Shown: piece by piece, positions 18,767 to 26,597 of the stretch | Layout of the letters: each line of letters begins with the position of its first letter | Position numbering within the stretch: position 1 is the stretch's first letter | NCBI RefSeq assembly: GCF_900114705.1 | Contig: NZ_FOTW01000011.1 | Span: 124,001 to 188,000 of the forward strand | Length of the DNA stretch: 64,000 bases | Reading direction: 5' to 3' | From: Rugamonas rubra | GTDB taxonomy: Bacteria; Pseudomonadota; Gammaproteobacteria; Burkholderiales; Burkholderiaceae_D | The notes under the pieces: generated by a model | The model's input: only the letters and a program-made list of their open reading frames with translations | What the model was told of the DNA's origin: nothing | Database searches by the model: none | Program-made: the position numbers and the translations under genes

Positions 18767-19234
18767 CTACGTTTCCGGACGGACCTTCGGCGGCAGTTTC
18801 TTGAGCACCGTGTCGGCGGCGCGCAGCACGCGGCCGTCGCGGCTGTGCGGCAGCATGGGCGGCAGCGCCGCGCCGCTGTCCTTGTCGAGCAGCAGCGAGT
18901 GCTTCTCGCCGCGGCGGAACAGGTGCTGCTCGCCCCACTGGCGCAGCGCCAGCACCACCGGGAACAGCTGTTCGCCTTTCGCCGTCAGCACGTATTCCTG
19001 GTAGGCGCTGCCGTCGGAGGCCGGCTGCACGGCCAGAACGCCGTCCTCGGTCAGGCCGTGCAGGCGGTCGGTCAGGATGTTGCGGGCCACGCCGAGGTTG
19101 CGCTGGAAGTCGCCGAAGCGGCGGCTGCCGTCGTAGGCGTCGCGCACGATCAGCATGGCCCAGCGGTCGCCGATCACCTCGAGTGCGCGCGCCACGGGGC
19201 AGGGGTCGTCCTTCATGCTCTTGCGTTTGGCCAT
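18767..19234 (-). CDS. HxlR-family transcriptional regulator
   Basis: 155-aa winged-helix regulator. The HxlR signature CPVARALEVIGDRWAMLIVRD lies near residues 12-32, and RRFGDFQRNLGVARNILTDRL is the recognition-helix region. The single N-terminal Cys (C12) is the position used for thiol or electrophile sensing in relatives such as HypR and YodB. It is divergent from an MFS transporter gene, with a long inverted repeat in the shared region. It probably controls that transporter. Confidence 0.88.
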   Translation of the reverse strand: MAKRKSMKDDPCPVARALEVIGDRWAMLIVRDAYDGSRRFGDFQRNLGVARNILTDRLHGLTEDGVLAVQPASDGSAYQEYVLTAKGEQLFPVVLALRQWGEQHLFRRGEKHSLLLDKDSGAALPPMLPHSRDGRVLRAADTVLKKLPPKVRPET

Positions 19235-19273
19235 GGTGTGCAGATTCTTGTGGACGGTTTCGATGGTTGCATT

Positions 19274-19309
19274 TTAAAACCACTCTGCCTATACTTCAAC
19301 TGGTTTTAA
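19274..19309. promoter_or_regulatory. Inverted repeat between the HxlR and MFS genes, likely operator
   Basis: Perfect 9-bp arms TTAAAACCA (19274-19282) and TGGTTTTAA (19301-19309) are separated by 18 bp in an A+T-rich divergent promoter region. The position between regulator and transporter makes it the best candidate for the HxlR binding site. Confidence 0.6.
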
Positions 19310-19336
19310 TTTGAAACTACTTTTGAAGGACGCCAC

Positions 19337-20689
19337 ATGCCCCGATCCACATCCTCCCCGCCCGCCGACGCCGGCATCAACCACGGCGCGGCGCGCGCCG
19401 ACAGCGCCATGCCGCGCGGTGTGCTGCTGCTGTTCGCCTGCGCCAGCGGCCTGAGTGTCGCCAACGTCTACTATGCCCAGCCATTGCTGGATTTGTTGGC
19501 GGCCGACTTCGGTATCGGCCTGGGGGCCGTCGGCGGCGTGGTCGGCGCCAGCCAGGCCGGCTGCGCGCTGGCCCTGCTGTTGTTGGTGCCCTTGGGCGAC
19601 CGGCTCGAGCGCCGTCGGCTGATGCTGGCGCAGTTGCTGGCGCTGGTGGCGGCGCTGGTCGCGGTGGCCATGGCCGGCAGCGCCGTGGCGCTGCTGGCGG
19701 CCATGCTGGCGGTGGGCCTGCTGGGCACGGCGATGACGCAAGGCTTGATCGCCTACGCCGCCACGGCGGCCGCGCCGGCCGAGCGGGGGCGCGTGGTCGG
19801 CGCGGCGCAGGGCGGCGTGGTCATCGGCCTGCTGCTGGCGCGGGTGATGGCGGGGCTGGCCGCCGACCTGGCCGGCTGGCGCGCCGTCTACCTTGGCGCG
19901 GCGGCGGCCATGCTGCTGCTCGGCGCCGCCTTGTGGCGCGCCCTGCCGGCGCTGGCGCCGCCGGCCGCGCCGTTGTCCTACGCGCGCCTGCTGGCCTCCA
20001 TGTTCACGCTGCTGGCGCGCCAGCGGGTGCTGCAAATTCGCGGCGCGATCGCCTTGCTAATGTTCGCCGCCTTCAGCATTTTCTGGAGCGCGCTGGTGCT
20101 GCTCTTGAGCGCGCCGCCGCATGCCATGTCGCACACGGCCATCGGCGCCTTCGGCCTGGTCGGCGTGCTGGGCGCCCTGGGCGCGGCGCGCGCGGGGCAG
20201 TGGGCCGACCGGGGGCAGGGCCAGCGCACCAGCGGGCTGGCGCTGGCCCTGCTGCTGGCGTGTTGGTTGCCGCTGTGGTTCGGCGCGACGTCGCTGTGGG
20301 CGCTGCTGCTGGGCATCGTCGCGCTCGACCTGGCAGGGCAGGCGATCCACGTGACCAATCAGAGCATGATCTTCAGCGTGCAGCCGCAGGCGCACAGCCG
20401 GCTGGTGGGCTGCTACATGCTGTTCTACGCGGTCGGCAGCGGCCTGGGCGCGCTCGGCGCGACCGCCGCCTACGCCCGCGCCGGCTGGGGCGGCGTGTGC
20501 CTGCTCGGTGCTGGCGTCAGCTTGCTGGCGCTGCTGTTCTGGGCCGCAACAGTAGGCGTAGGCGGGGTCAGCGTAGGCGGGGTCAGTGCCGACATTCGGA
20601 CACAGACTCAGCAGCGTAGGCGGGGTCAGTGCCGACATTCGGACACAGACTCAGCAGTGAAGAGCCTCTGTGGCAGAGACAATGGTTGA
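19337..20689 (+). CDS. MFS efflux transporter with a repeat-encoded C-terminal tail
   Basis: 450 aa, twelve predicted membrane helices from about residue 27 to 405. The MFS motif between helices 2 and 3 appears as PLGDRLERRRLMLAQ. It resembles the YnfM/arabinose-efflux-like drug exporters often paired with HxlR or LysR regulators. The last 45 or so residues (from about 406, GVGGVSVGGVSADIR) are not transporter sequence; they are read from two 42-bp direct repeats at 20573-20657. The true ancestral end was probably just after the last helix (LLALLFWAAT). The substrate is unknown. Confidence 0.85.
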   Translation: MPRSTSSPPADAGINHGAARADSAMPRGVLLLFACASGLSVANVYYAQPLLDLLAADFGIGLGAVGGVVGASQAGCALALLLLVPLGDRLERRRLMLAQLLALVAALVAVAMAGSAVALLAAMLAVGLLGTAMTQGLIAYAATAAAPAERGRVVGAAQGGVVIGLLLARVMAGLAADLAGWRAVYLGAAAAMLLLGAALWRALPALAPPAAPLSYARLLASMFTLLARQRVLQIRGAIALLMFAAFSIFWSALVLLLSAPPHAMSHTAIGAFGLVGVLGALGAARAGQWADRGQGQRTSGLALALLLACWLPLWFGATSLWALLLGIVALDLAGQAIHVTNQSMIFSVQPQAHSRLVGCYMLFYAVGSGLGALGATAAYARAGWGGVCLLGAGVSLLALLFWAATVGVGGVSVGGVSADIRTQTQQRRRGQCRHSDTDSAVKSLCGRDNG

Positions 20690-20718
20690 GGTCGTGTCTG
20701 AATGTCGGCACTGACCCC
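20573..20718. repeat. Two 42-bp direct repeats plus an inverted partial copy
   Basis: Copies at 20573-20614 and 20616-20657 are identical and start GTAGGCGGGGTCAGTGCC. An inverted copy of the core (GTGTCTGAATGTCGGCACTG onward, 20694-20718) has one mismatch to the direct copies. Shorter relatives (GTAGGCGGGGTCAG) start at 20558. The family shares the GGGGTCAG word with the dispersed palindromes but has a different 3' part. Confidence 0.85.
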
Positions 20719-20791
20719 GGGGGCTGACCCCGGGGGCGCGGGGGCGCAGGGCGGGCGGCGGGACGGCGCGCCGCGCCGCCACGCTAGATGG

Positions 20792-21856
20792 CTAAGCCGC
20801 GCCGGCCTTGTTCGTCGCCGCCGGCTGCGGCAGCCAGCCGTGGCCGCGATACCAGGCCAAGGTGTCGGCGATGGTCTGTTCCAGCGGACGGAAGCCCAGG
20901 CCGAGCTCGCGCTCGCTCTTGGCGTGCTCGAAGTGGCTGCGGCCGGCCTCCCTCACCATCAGCCGCACCGTGGCCAGGCTGAGCAGCACGGGCTTGCCGC
21001 TGATCCGCGCGTACAGCTCCTGCGCGCCGGCCAGCGCGTACAACAGCGGCAGCGGCAGGCGGCGCGTCGGCGTCTTCACGGCGGCGAGGCGGCCCAGCAG
21101 CGGCACCAGCTCGCCCATCGTCATATGGCGGCCGGCGGCCAGGTAGCGCTCGCCGCTCCGCCCCTGCCGCGCCGCCGCGATCTGCGCCAGCGCCACGTCG
21201 CGCGCGTCGACCACGGAAAAGCTGCCGGGCACCAGGCCGGGCAGCTTGCCCAGCACCACGTCGGTGACGAACTGCCCCGACGAGGTTGGGCCGATGTCGG
21301 CCGGCCCCCACATCCAGCCCGGCAGCACCAGGCTGGCGTGCATGTCGGCGTGGCGCGCCAGGAAGGCCAGCACGGCCTCGTCGGCCAGGATCTTGCTGCG
21401 GTAGTAGTCGTCGGCGTCGGCCGGCGCGCGCAGGCAGGTCTCGTCGATGGGCCGGCCCGGTTCGCCGTTGAGCACGGCGATCGACGAGGTCTGCACCAGG
21501 CGCCGCACGCCGGCCAGGTAGGCCTGCTCGATCAGCGCGCGGGTGCCGTCGACGTTGATGCGCTGCAGCTCGGGCCAGTGGCTGCCGCCCTTGTAGTTGT
21601 CGCGGAAGTAGGCGGCGGTGTGGAACACCACGTCGCAGCCGACCATGGCCGGGGCGAAGGCGGCCACGTCGGCCATGTCGCCGCGCACCAGCTCGACGCC
21701 GTCCAGGCCGGCGAACTGCTGTTCGCCCTTGGCCAGCGAGCGGACCAGGGCCTTGACGAGGATGCCGCGCGCGCGCAGCTCGCGCACCAGATTGTTGCCG
21801 AGCAGTCCGGTGGCGCCGGTGACGAAGGCGCAATGCAGTGTATGGGTTTGGGTCAT
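20792..21856 (-). CDS. NAD(P)-dependent epimerase/dehydratase-like extended SDR
   Basis: 354 aa. The Rossmann nucleotide motif GATGLLGNN is near residue 14, and the active-site YYRSK (YxxxK) near residue 167 follows a TSS segment. It resembles extended short-chain dehydrogenases of the dihydroflavonol-4-reductase/hopanoid-associated sugar epimerase type; the substrate cannot be read from sequence. It is divergent from a TetR regulator with palindromic elements between them, so it is probably that regulator's target. Confidence 0.85.
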   Translation of the reverse strand: MTQTHTLHCAFVTGATGLLGNNLVRELRARGILVKALVRSLAKGEQQFAGLDGVELVRGDMADVAAFAPAMVGCDVVFHTAAYFRDNYKGGSHWPELQRINVDGTRALIEQAYLAGVRRLVQTSSIAVLNGEPGRPIDETCLRAPADADDYYRSKILADEAVLAFLARHADMHASLVLPGWMWGPADIGPTSSGQFVTDVVLGKLPGLVPGSFSVVDARDVALAQIAAARQGRSGERYLAAGRHMTMGELVPLLGRLAAVKTPTRRLPLPLLYALAGAQELYARISGKPVLLSLATVRLMVREAGRSHFEHAKSERELGLGFRPLEQTIADTLAWYRGHGWLPQPAATNKAGAA

Positions 21857-21866
21857 GGTGTGGTTT

Positions 21867-21997
21867 CAAAGTTCATGTGATATGCGAATGTAGCGCGATC
21901 CATTCCGGATATCAAGTGATATTTGAAAATGGTGGCGCCGTGCCGCTCAGCCGGAATCCGAGGTTCGACCGATATCCAGGGTGCGTGTGATATCTTT
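21867..21997. promoter_or_regulatory. TGATAT-rich divergent control region of the SDR and TetR genes
   Basis: The word TGATAT or its complement recurs: at about 21878, in the palindrome ATATCA-AG-TGATAT (21909-21922), and in GATATC pairs at 21970 and 21989. The clustering and symmetry suggest operator sites for the adjacent TetR-family protein. Confidence 0.5.
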
Positions 21998-22003
21998 ACG
22001 CCC

Positions 22004-22636
22004 ATGAAACCAAGCATTGCCACCCCGGCCACACCGACCACCGCGCCGCGCCTGAGCCGCGAGCAAAGCCAAGCGCGCACCCGCGAGCGCCTGATCGAGA
22101 CGGCGCGCCAGCTGTTCGTCGCCAACGGCTACGGCGGCACCTCGCTGCGCGACATCGCCGAACAGGCCGGCTATTCGCAGGGCGCCTTCTATTCCAACTT
22201 CGCCGGCAAGGAGGCGGTGCTGCTGGAGCTGCTGCGCCGCCACATGGAGGCCGAGGCGCTGCAGCTGGCCGGCCTGACCGGCGCCGCCGGGCGCAGCCCC
22301 GAGCAGCTGCTGGCCGGGCTGGAGGCTTGGGCCGCCACGCTGAACCACGACGCCGACTGGTCCATGCTGTCGATCGAGCTGCAGCTGCACGCCAGCCGCA
22401 GCCCGGCTTTCGCCGCCGAGTACCAGCAGGTGTGGGACCGCCACCGCGCCGCGCTGGGTGGCGTGATCGCCGCGCTGTTCCGCCAGCTGGGCCGCACGCC
22501 GCCGGCCGCGCCCGACGAGCTGGCCGCCGGCTTCATGGCGCTGGCCCATGGCCTGGCGCTGCAAAGGGTGGCCGGCCGGCCCGACCCGTCGGGCCGCTTG
22601 ATCCTGTTGTTCCTGCGCGGGCTGCTGGCGACCTAG
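22004..22636 (+). CDS. TetR/AcrR-family transcriptional regulator
   Basis: 210 aa. The N-terminal TetR HTH is visible as RLIETARQLFVANGYGGTSLRDIAEQAGYSQGAFYSNF (split: helix 1 about 27-38, recognition helix about 49-58). The helical C-terminal ligand domain is unassigned. The ATG at 22004 is chosen over an in-frame start 81 bp upstream because the upstream part overlaps the operator-like palindromes and has no similarity. It probably represses the divergent SDR gene and itself. Confidence 0.88.
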   Translation: MKPSIATPATPTTAPRLSREQSQARTRERLIETARQLFVANGYGGTSLRDIAEQAGYSQGAFYSNFAGKEAVLLELLRRHMEAEALQLAGLTGAAGRSPEQLLAGLEAWAATLNHDADWSMLSIELQLHASRSPAFAAEYQQVWDRHRAALGGVIAALFRQLGRTPPAAPDELAAGFMALAHGLALQRVAGRPDPSGRLILLFLRGLLAT

Positions 22637-22655
22637 CCTAAACCCGCACAGCAAA

Positions 22656-22685
22656 GGGGGCTGACCCCGTGCGGGGTCAGACCCC
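22656..22685. repeat. Dispersed palindrome, copy 2
   Basis: Perfect stem CTGACCCC-GTGC-GGGGTCAG (22661-22680) inside a longer imperfect repeat, followed by GGCTTCG. It lies just after the TetR gene, between convergent genes. Confidence 0.8.
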
Positions 22686-22713
22686 GGCTTCGATGTCCCG
22701 GGGTGGGGCGACG

Positions 22714-22752
22714 TAAAAAAGCCCCGCGTGCATCGCTGCGCGCGGGGCTTTC
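22714..22752. terminator. Bidirectional rho-independent terminator
   Basis: AAAAAAGCCCCGCG and CGCGGGGCTTT flank a short loop: a strong GC stem with an A-run on one side and a T-run on the other. It serves the PhoH gene (minus strand) and possibly the TetR gene (plus strand). Confidence 0.85.
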
Positions 22753-22793
22753 TGGACTCTGCCGGCACGGGGCCGGCGTCTGCCGCTACTGCC

Positions 22794-24665
22794 TTACAAC
22801 ACTTCGCTGGCGTGGTCCGCCAGGCGCGAACGTTCGCCGCGCGCCAGGGTGACGTGGCCGCTGTGCGCCCAGCCCTTGAAGCGGTCGACCACATAGGTCA
22901 AGCCGCTCGAGCCTTCGGTCAGGTAGGGCGTGTCGATCTGCGCGATGTTGCCCAGGCAAAGGATCTTGGTGCCCGGACCGGCCCGCGTGACCAGGGTCTT
23001 GACCTGCTTCGGCGTCAAGTTCTGCGCCTCGTCGATGATCAGGAACTTGTTCACGAACGTGCGGCCGCGCATGAAGTTGAGCGACTTGATCTTGATGCGC
23101 GAACGGATCAGGTCCTGCGTTGCCGCCCGACCCCACTCGCCGCCGTCGGAGTCCGACTTGTTGAGCACTTCGAGGTTGTCGTCGAAGGCGCCCATCCACG
23201 GCGACATCTTCTCCTCCTCGGTGCCCGGCAGGAAACCGATGTCCTCGCCGACCGGCACCGTGACGCGGGTCACGATGATTTCGTTGTAGAGCTTGGTTTC
23301 CAGCACCTGCGCCAGACCGGCCGCCAGGGCCAGCAGGGTCTTGCCGGTGCCGGCCTGGCCGAGCAGGGTGACGAAGTCGCATTCCGGATTCATCAACAGG
23401 TTCAAGGCGAAGTTCTGCTCGCGGTTGCGCGCCGTCACGCCCCACACATTGTTCTTGTTGTGGCTGAAGTCGCGCAGGGTTTGCAGCACGGCGGTCTTGC
23501 CGGTGATTTGCTTGACCTGGCCGTAGAACGGCGTTTCGCCGTTTTTCGGCTCGAGGAAGATGAACTGGTTGACCAGCATCGACGGCACGAACGGGCCGGT
23601 GACGCGGTAGAACGTGGCGCTCTGGCCGTTCTTGTTCTCCTGCCAGGACTCCATGTCCTTGCCGTGCTTGTTCCAGAAGTCGTCCGGCAGCTGCACGATG
23701 CCCGAGTACAGCAGGTCGGTGTCTTCCAGCACGTGGTCGTTGAAGTAGTCCTCAGCCGGCAGGCCCAGGGCGCGCGCCTTGATGCGCATGTTGATGTCCT
23801 TCGACACCAGCACCACCGGACGGCCCGCCTGCTCCGACTCGAGCGAGCGCACCACGGCCAGGATCTGGTTGTCCGCCTTGCCGACCGGCAGGCCGACCGG
23901 CAGGTCGGCGCTTTGCAGGCGGGTCTGGAAGAACAGGCGGCCCTTGGCGTCCTTGTTGCCCAGCTTGGACAGCGGGATGCCTTTTTCGATGGCGTCGTCG
24001 TCGGTGTTGGAGACCAGGCCGTCGAGCGTGCGCGAGACTTGGCGGGCGTTGCGCGCCACCTCGGTCATGCCCTTCTTGTGGTTGTCCAACTCCTCCAGGG
24101 TCATCATCGGCAGGTAGACGTCGTGCTCCTCGAAGCGGAACAGCGACGAGGGGTCGTGCATCAGCACGTTGGTGTCGAGCACGAACAGCTTGGTCTGGCC
24201 GGTTTGGTCGGCGTGGCGGCTGGTGGACGACTTCAACGGCACTTCGACCGGCTTGTGCTTGGCCGGATGCGGCGCCTCGGCGACGACCGGGGTCAGCTTG
24301 CCGCGACCGGCCGGAACCGCCTTGGCCTTGACCTTGGCCGGCTCCGCAGCCGCCACTGGCGCCGGGGCGGCAGCGACGACGATAGGCGCCGGCGCGGCCT
24401 TCAGCACGGCGGCGACGGCCTTGCCCTTGGCGGCGCTTTTCGGCGCCGCCTTGGCGGCGGCGACGGCCACGGTGGCAACAACGGGCGCCGGCTTGACCGC
24501 CTTGGCCGTCGGCGTGGCTTTGACCGGCGCGGCTTTGACAGACGCCGCTTTCTTCGGCGCAGGCGCTACGTCCGCCAAGGACGCTGGCCGCGTCCCTGTC
24601 GATGTTGGGTAATCTTTCGCCAGCAGTATAGTCGCTGGCTTACTTGGTAGTTTTGGCAGTGGCAT
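22794..24665 (-). CDS. PhoH2-type PIN-domain/ATPase protein
   Basis: 623 aa. Residues about 1-145 are a low-complexity Ala/Lys/Pro/Val-rich region. A PIN nuclease domain follows (about 150-290), opening KLFVLDTNVLMHDP with acidic active-site residues. The C-terminal PhoH ATPase (about 385-623) has Walker A GQAGTGKT and Walker B FLIIDEAQN. PhoH2 proteins are RNA helicase/RNases with a sequence-specific PIN nuclease, linked in mycobacteria to an antitoxin (PhoAT). No such partner is seen here. The ATG at 24665 (MPLPKLPSK) is preferred; one 51 bp upstream is possible. A terminator follows the stop. Confidence 0.9.
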   Translation of the reverse strand: MPLPKLPSKPATILLAKDYPTSTGTRPASLADVAPAPKKAASVKAAPVKATPTAKAVKPAPVVATVAVAAAKAAPKSAAKGKAVAAVLKAAPAPIVVAAAPAPVAAAEPAKVKAKAVPAGRGKLTPVVAEAPHPAKHKPVEVPLKSSTSRHADQTGQTKLFVLDTNVLMHDPSSLFRFEEHDVYLPMMTLEELDNHKKGMTEVARNARQVSRTLDGLVSNTDDDAIEKGIPLSKLGNKDAKGRLFFQTRLQSADLPVGLPVGKADNQILAVVRSLESEQAGRPVVLVSKDINMRIKARALGLPAEDYFNDHVLEDTDLLYSGIVQLPDDFWNKHGKDMESWQENKNGQSATFYRVTGPFVPSMLVNQFIFLEPKNGETPFYGQVKQITGKTAVLQTLRDFSHNKNNVWGVTARNREQNFALNLLMNPECDFVTLLGQAGTGKTLLALAAGLAQVLETKLYNEIIVTRVTVPVGEDIGFLPGTEEEKMSPWMGAFDDNLEVLNKSDSDGGEWGRAATQDLIRSRIKIKSLNFMRGRTFVNKFLIIDEAQNLTPKQVKTLVTRAGPGTKILCLGNIAQIDTPYLTEGSSGLTYVVDRFKGWAHSGHVTLARGERSRLADHASEVL

Positions 24666-24937
24666 CAGGATCTCAATCAAAAAATATCTGGAAGAATCCG
24701 CCCATGGGCAAGGCACACGCGCTTGCGTGCTCCTGGTCGCCGGATGGGGTGGATGCGAGGTAAAACGGAATATAAGGCTGCCAACGGGCGCTCGTCTGGC
24801 CCGGGGAAGGTACCGCGTGGCGACCGGCTGGCCGCCAGGGAGGGTAGGGAGAGGTACAGTGTTGACTCAAAATCAGGCTGATGCACTCAAAGTTCTGCTG
24901 CGGTTGGGCAACTCTTCCGGAAAGGCTGCAACGCGCA

Positions 24938-25417
24938 TTAGTCCTGACGCGCTACAAATTCCAGCACTTCGTCGACGTGACCTGCTACCTTCACGCCTCT
25001 CCATTCTTTCACCAATCGGCCCTGGGCGTCAATGACAAACGTGCTGCGCTCGACGCCGCGCACGGTCTTGCCGTACATCTGCTTCATCTTCATGACGCCG
25101 AACTGCAGGCAAACGGCCTCGTCCGGGTCGGAAATCAGCTCGAAGGGCAGGCCCAGCTTGGCTTTGAAGCTCTCGTGCGAGCGCAGCGAGTCGCGGCTGA
25201 CGCCGTAGATCTCGGCGCCGGCCGCAGTGAACTGCTCATGCAGGTCGCGGAAGGCCATGTTTTCGGTGGTGCAGCCGGGCGTGTTGTCCTTCGGGTAGAA
25301 GAACAGCACGGTGTGGCGCGCCGGCCGGCCGCGCAAGGTGAAGGTCTGGCCGCTGGTCATGGCGGCGGAAAAATCGCTGATCGGGGCGTCGGGTGCTACG
25401 GATTGGCTATCAGCCAC
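24938..25417 (-). CDS. bcp: Bcp/PrxQ-type peroxiredoxin lacking the usual resolving cysteine
   Basis: 159-aa thiol peroxidase reducing H2O2 and alkyl hydroperoxides. The peroxidatic Cys is in NTPGCTTE, and the YPKDNTPGCT context is typical of Bcp. The resolving Cys found five residues later in E. coli Bcp is Met here, so it would act as a 1-Cys or atypical enzyme. One more Cys (VCLQFG) lies in the middle of the protein. It is followed by the PhoH gene 270 bp away, with no sign of an operon. Confidence 0.9.
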   Translation of the reverse strand: MADSQSVAPDAPISDFSAAMTSGQTFTLRGRPARHTVLFFYPKDNTPGCTTENMAFRDLHEQFTAAGAEIYGVSRDSLRSHESFKAKLGLPFELISDPDEAVCLQFGVMKMKQMYGKTVRGVERSTFVIDAQGRLVKEWRGVKVAGHVDEVLEFVARQD

Positions 25418-25534
25418 AGGCTCTCTCCTGAACGGTGAACATCAGCGCTGTTGGGAGCCTGCAGCGCAAGCAGGCGGAACAATTGGCGGGGCGGGGGCGG
25501 CTTGGCTTCTTGCCAGCCACTGGGATGACAATCC

Positions 25535-25560
25535 AGGGTCAGACCCTAGGGTCTGACCCT
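25535..25560. repeat. Dispersed palindrome, copy 3 (perfect)
   Basis: 26-bp perfect palindrome with arms AGGGTCAGACCCT / AGGGTCTGACCCT and no spacer, followed by GCTTCG. It is identical to the copy at 39908-39933. It lies 20 bp beyond the stop of arnD, at the end of the operon. Confidence 0.9.
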
Positions 25561-25579
25561 GCTTCGTTGCCGCAGCGCC

Positions 25580-26593
25580 TTAACTTAAAGTCTTCGATGC
25601 CGGGCCCTGCACGATCAACTGGCCGGAACGTCCCGGCAGCTCGCCCCAGGTGATCGGACAGACCGGCATGGCCTGGTCTTTCACTTTGGCGTACAAATCG
25701 GCCATCGAGGCCAGCTGGTAACCCTGCGCCTTCCATCCCGCCAACAACTGCTCGAAGATGGGGGCGAGTTTTTGTCCTTCAAGCTCGGCGTGCAAAGTAT
25801 ACACGTGGTCGCGCGTGGCGCCCTCGGTCAGCTTGAGCAGGAAGGCGGCGATGTTGCCGGTCGTGATGGTGGCGCCGTCGATCTCGCGGCCGAGCAGCTC
25901 GTCGAGCGTCGGCAGGGTGGTCGGCAGCTGCACGCAGGACAGCACCCGGGCGCCGTCGGCCAGCCGGTGCGGACCGAAGGCCGGGTCGGCCAGGCGGCCG
26001 TCCGCGCGCAGCACGGCGCGGCCGTCCGAGGCGTAGGCGTAGCCGGCGCCGGCACTGGCAACCTCGTGTTCGGCGAAGGCGGCGGCGTTCATCTGCCAGC
26101 CGGCCGCGCCGTGGGTGAGCGGCGCCGTGCCGAACACCTGGGCGTAGCGGGCGGCGGCCTTGCGCATCATGGCGACGGTCCACTCGGCGCCCTTGTTGGC
26201 GACGTTGTCCTGCCACAGCACGTGGTCCCAGGTGTGGATGCCGCATTCGAAGCCGGCGTCGCGCACCGCGCGCATCTCGTCGGCGCAGTCCTTGCCGATG
26301 TCCGGTCCCGGCAGCAGGGTGCCGTACATCAGCGTTTTCAGGCCGTAGTGCTCGACCACCGAGGTGCGCGAGACCTTGCTGAAGAAACCGGGCCGCAGGG
26401 CGCGGCGCAGCGCCCAGCCGGTGTGGTCCGGGCCGAGCGAGAACAGGAAGGTGGCGTGGGCGCCGTGCGCCGACAGCGTGCGCACCAGATTGCCCACGCC
26501 CTCGCGGGTGCCACGGTAGGTGTCGACGTCGATTTTCAGCACCAGCAGCGGCGCCTGCCGCTGCTGTGTGCCGGCTTGCAGAGTGTCGGTCAA
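25580..26593 (-). CDS. arnD: 4-deoxy-4-formamido-L-arabinose-phosphoundecaprenol deformylase ArnD
   Basis: 337-aa NodB-type polysaccharide deacetylase. It removes the formyl group from Ara4FN-phosphoundecaprenol, the step that makes transfer irreversible. Family motifs visible: LKIDVDTYRGTREGVGNL with the metal/catalytic Asp near residues 22-24, the metal-binding GIHTWDHVLWQ, AAGWQMN and YTLHAELEGQ. It is somewhat longer than E. coli ArnD (about 300 aa) at both ends. It is the last gene of the minus-strand arn operon, 4 bp after the preceding gene. Confidence 0.93.
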   Translation of the reverse strand: MTDTLQAGTQQRQAPLLVLKIDVDTYRGTREGVGNLVRTLSAHGAHATFLFSLGPDHTGWALRRALRPGFFSKVSRTSVVEHYGLKTLMYGTLLPGPDIGKDCADEMRAVRDAGFECGIHTWDHVLWQDNVANKGAEWTVAMMRKAAARYAQVFGTAPLTHGAAGWQMNAAAFAEHEVASAGAGYAYASDGRAVLRADGRLADPAFGPHRLADGARVLSCVQLPTTLPTLDELLGREIDGATITTGNIAAFLLKLTEGATRDHVYTLHAELEGQKLAPIFEQLLAGWKAQGYQLASMADLYAKVKDQAMPVCPITWGELPGRSGQLIVQGPASKTLS

Positions 26594-26597
26594 ATCA

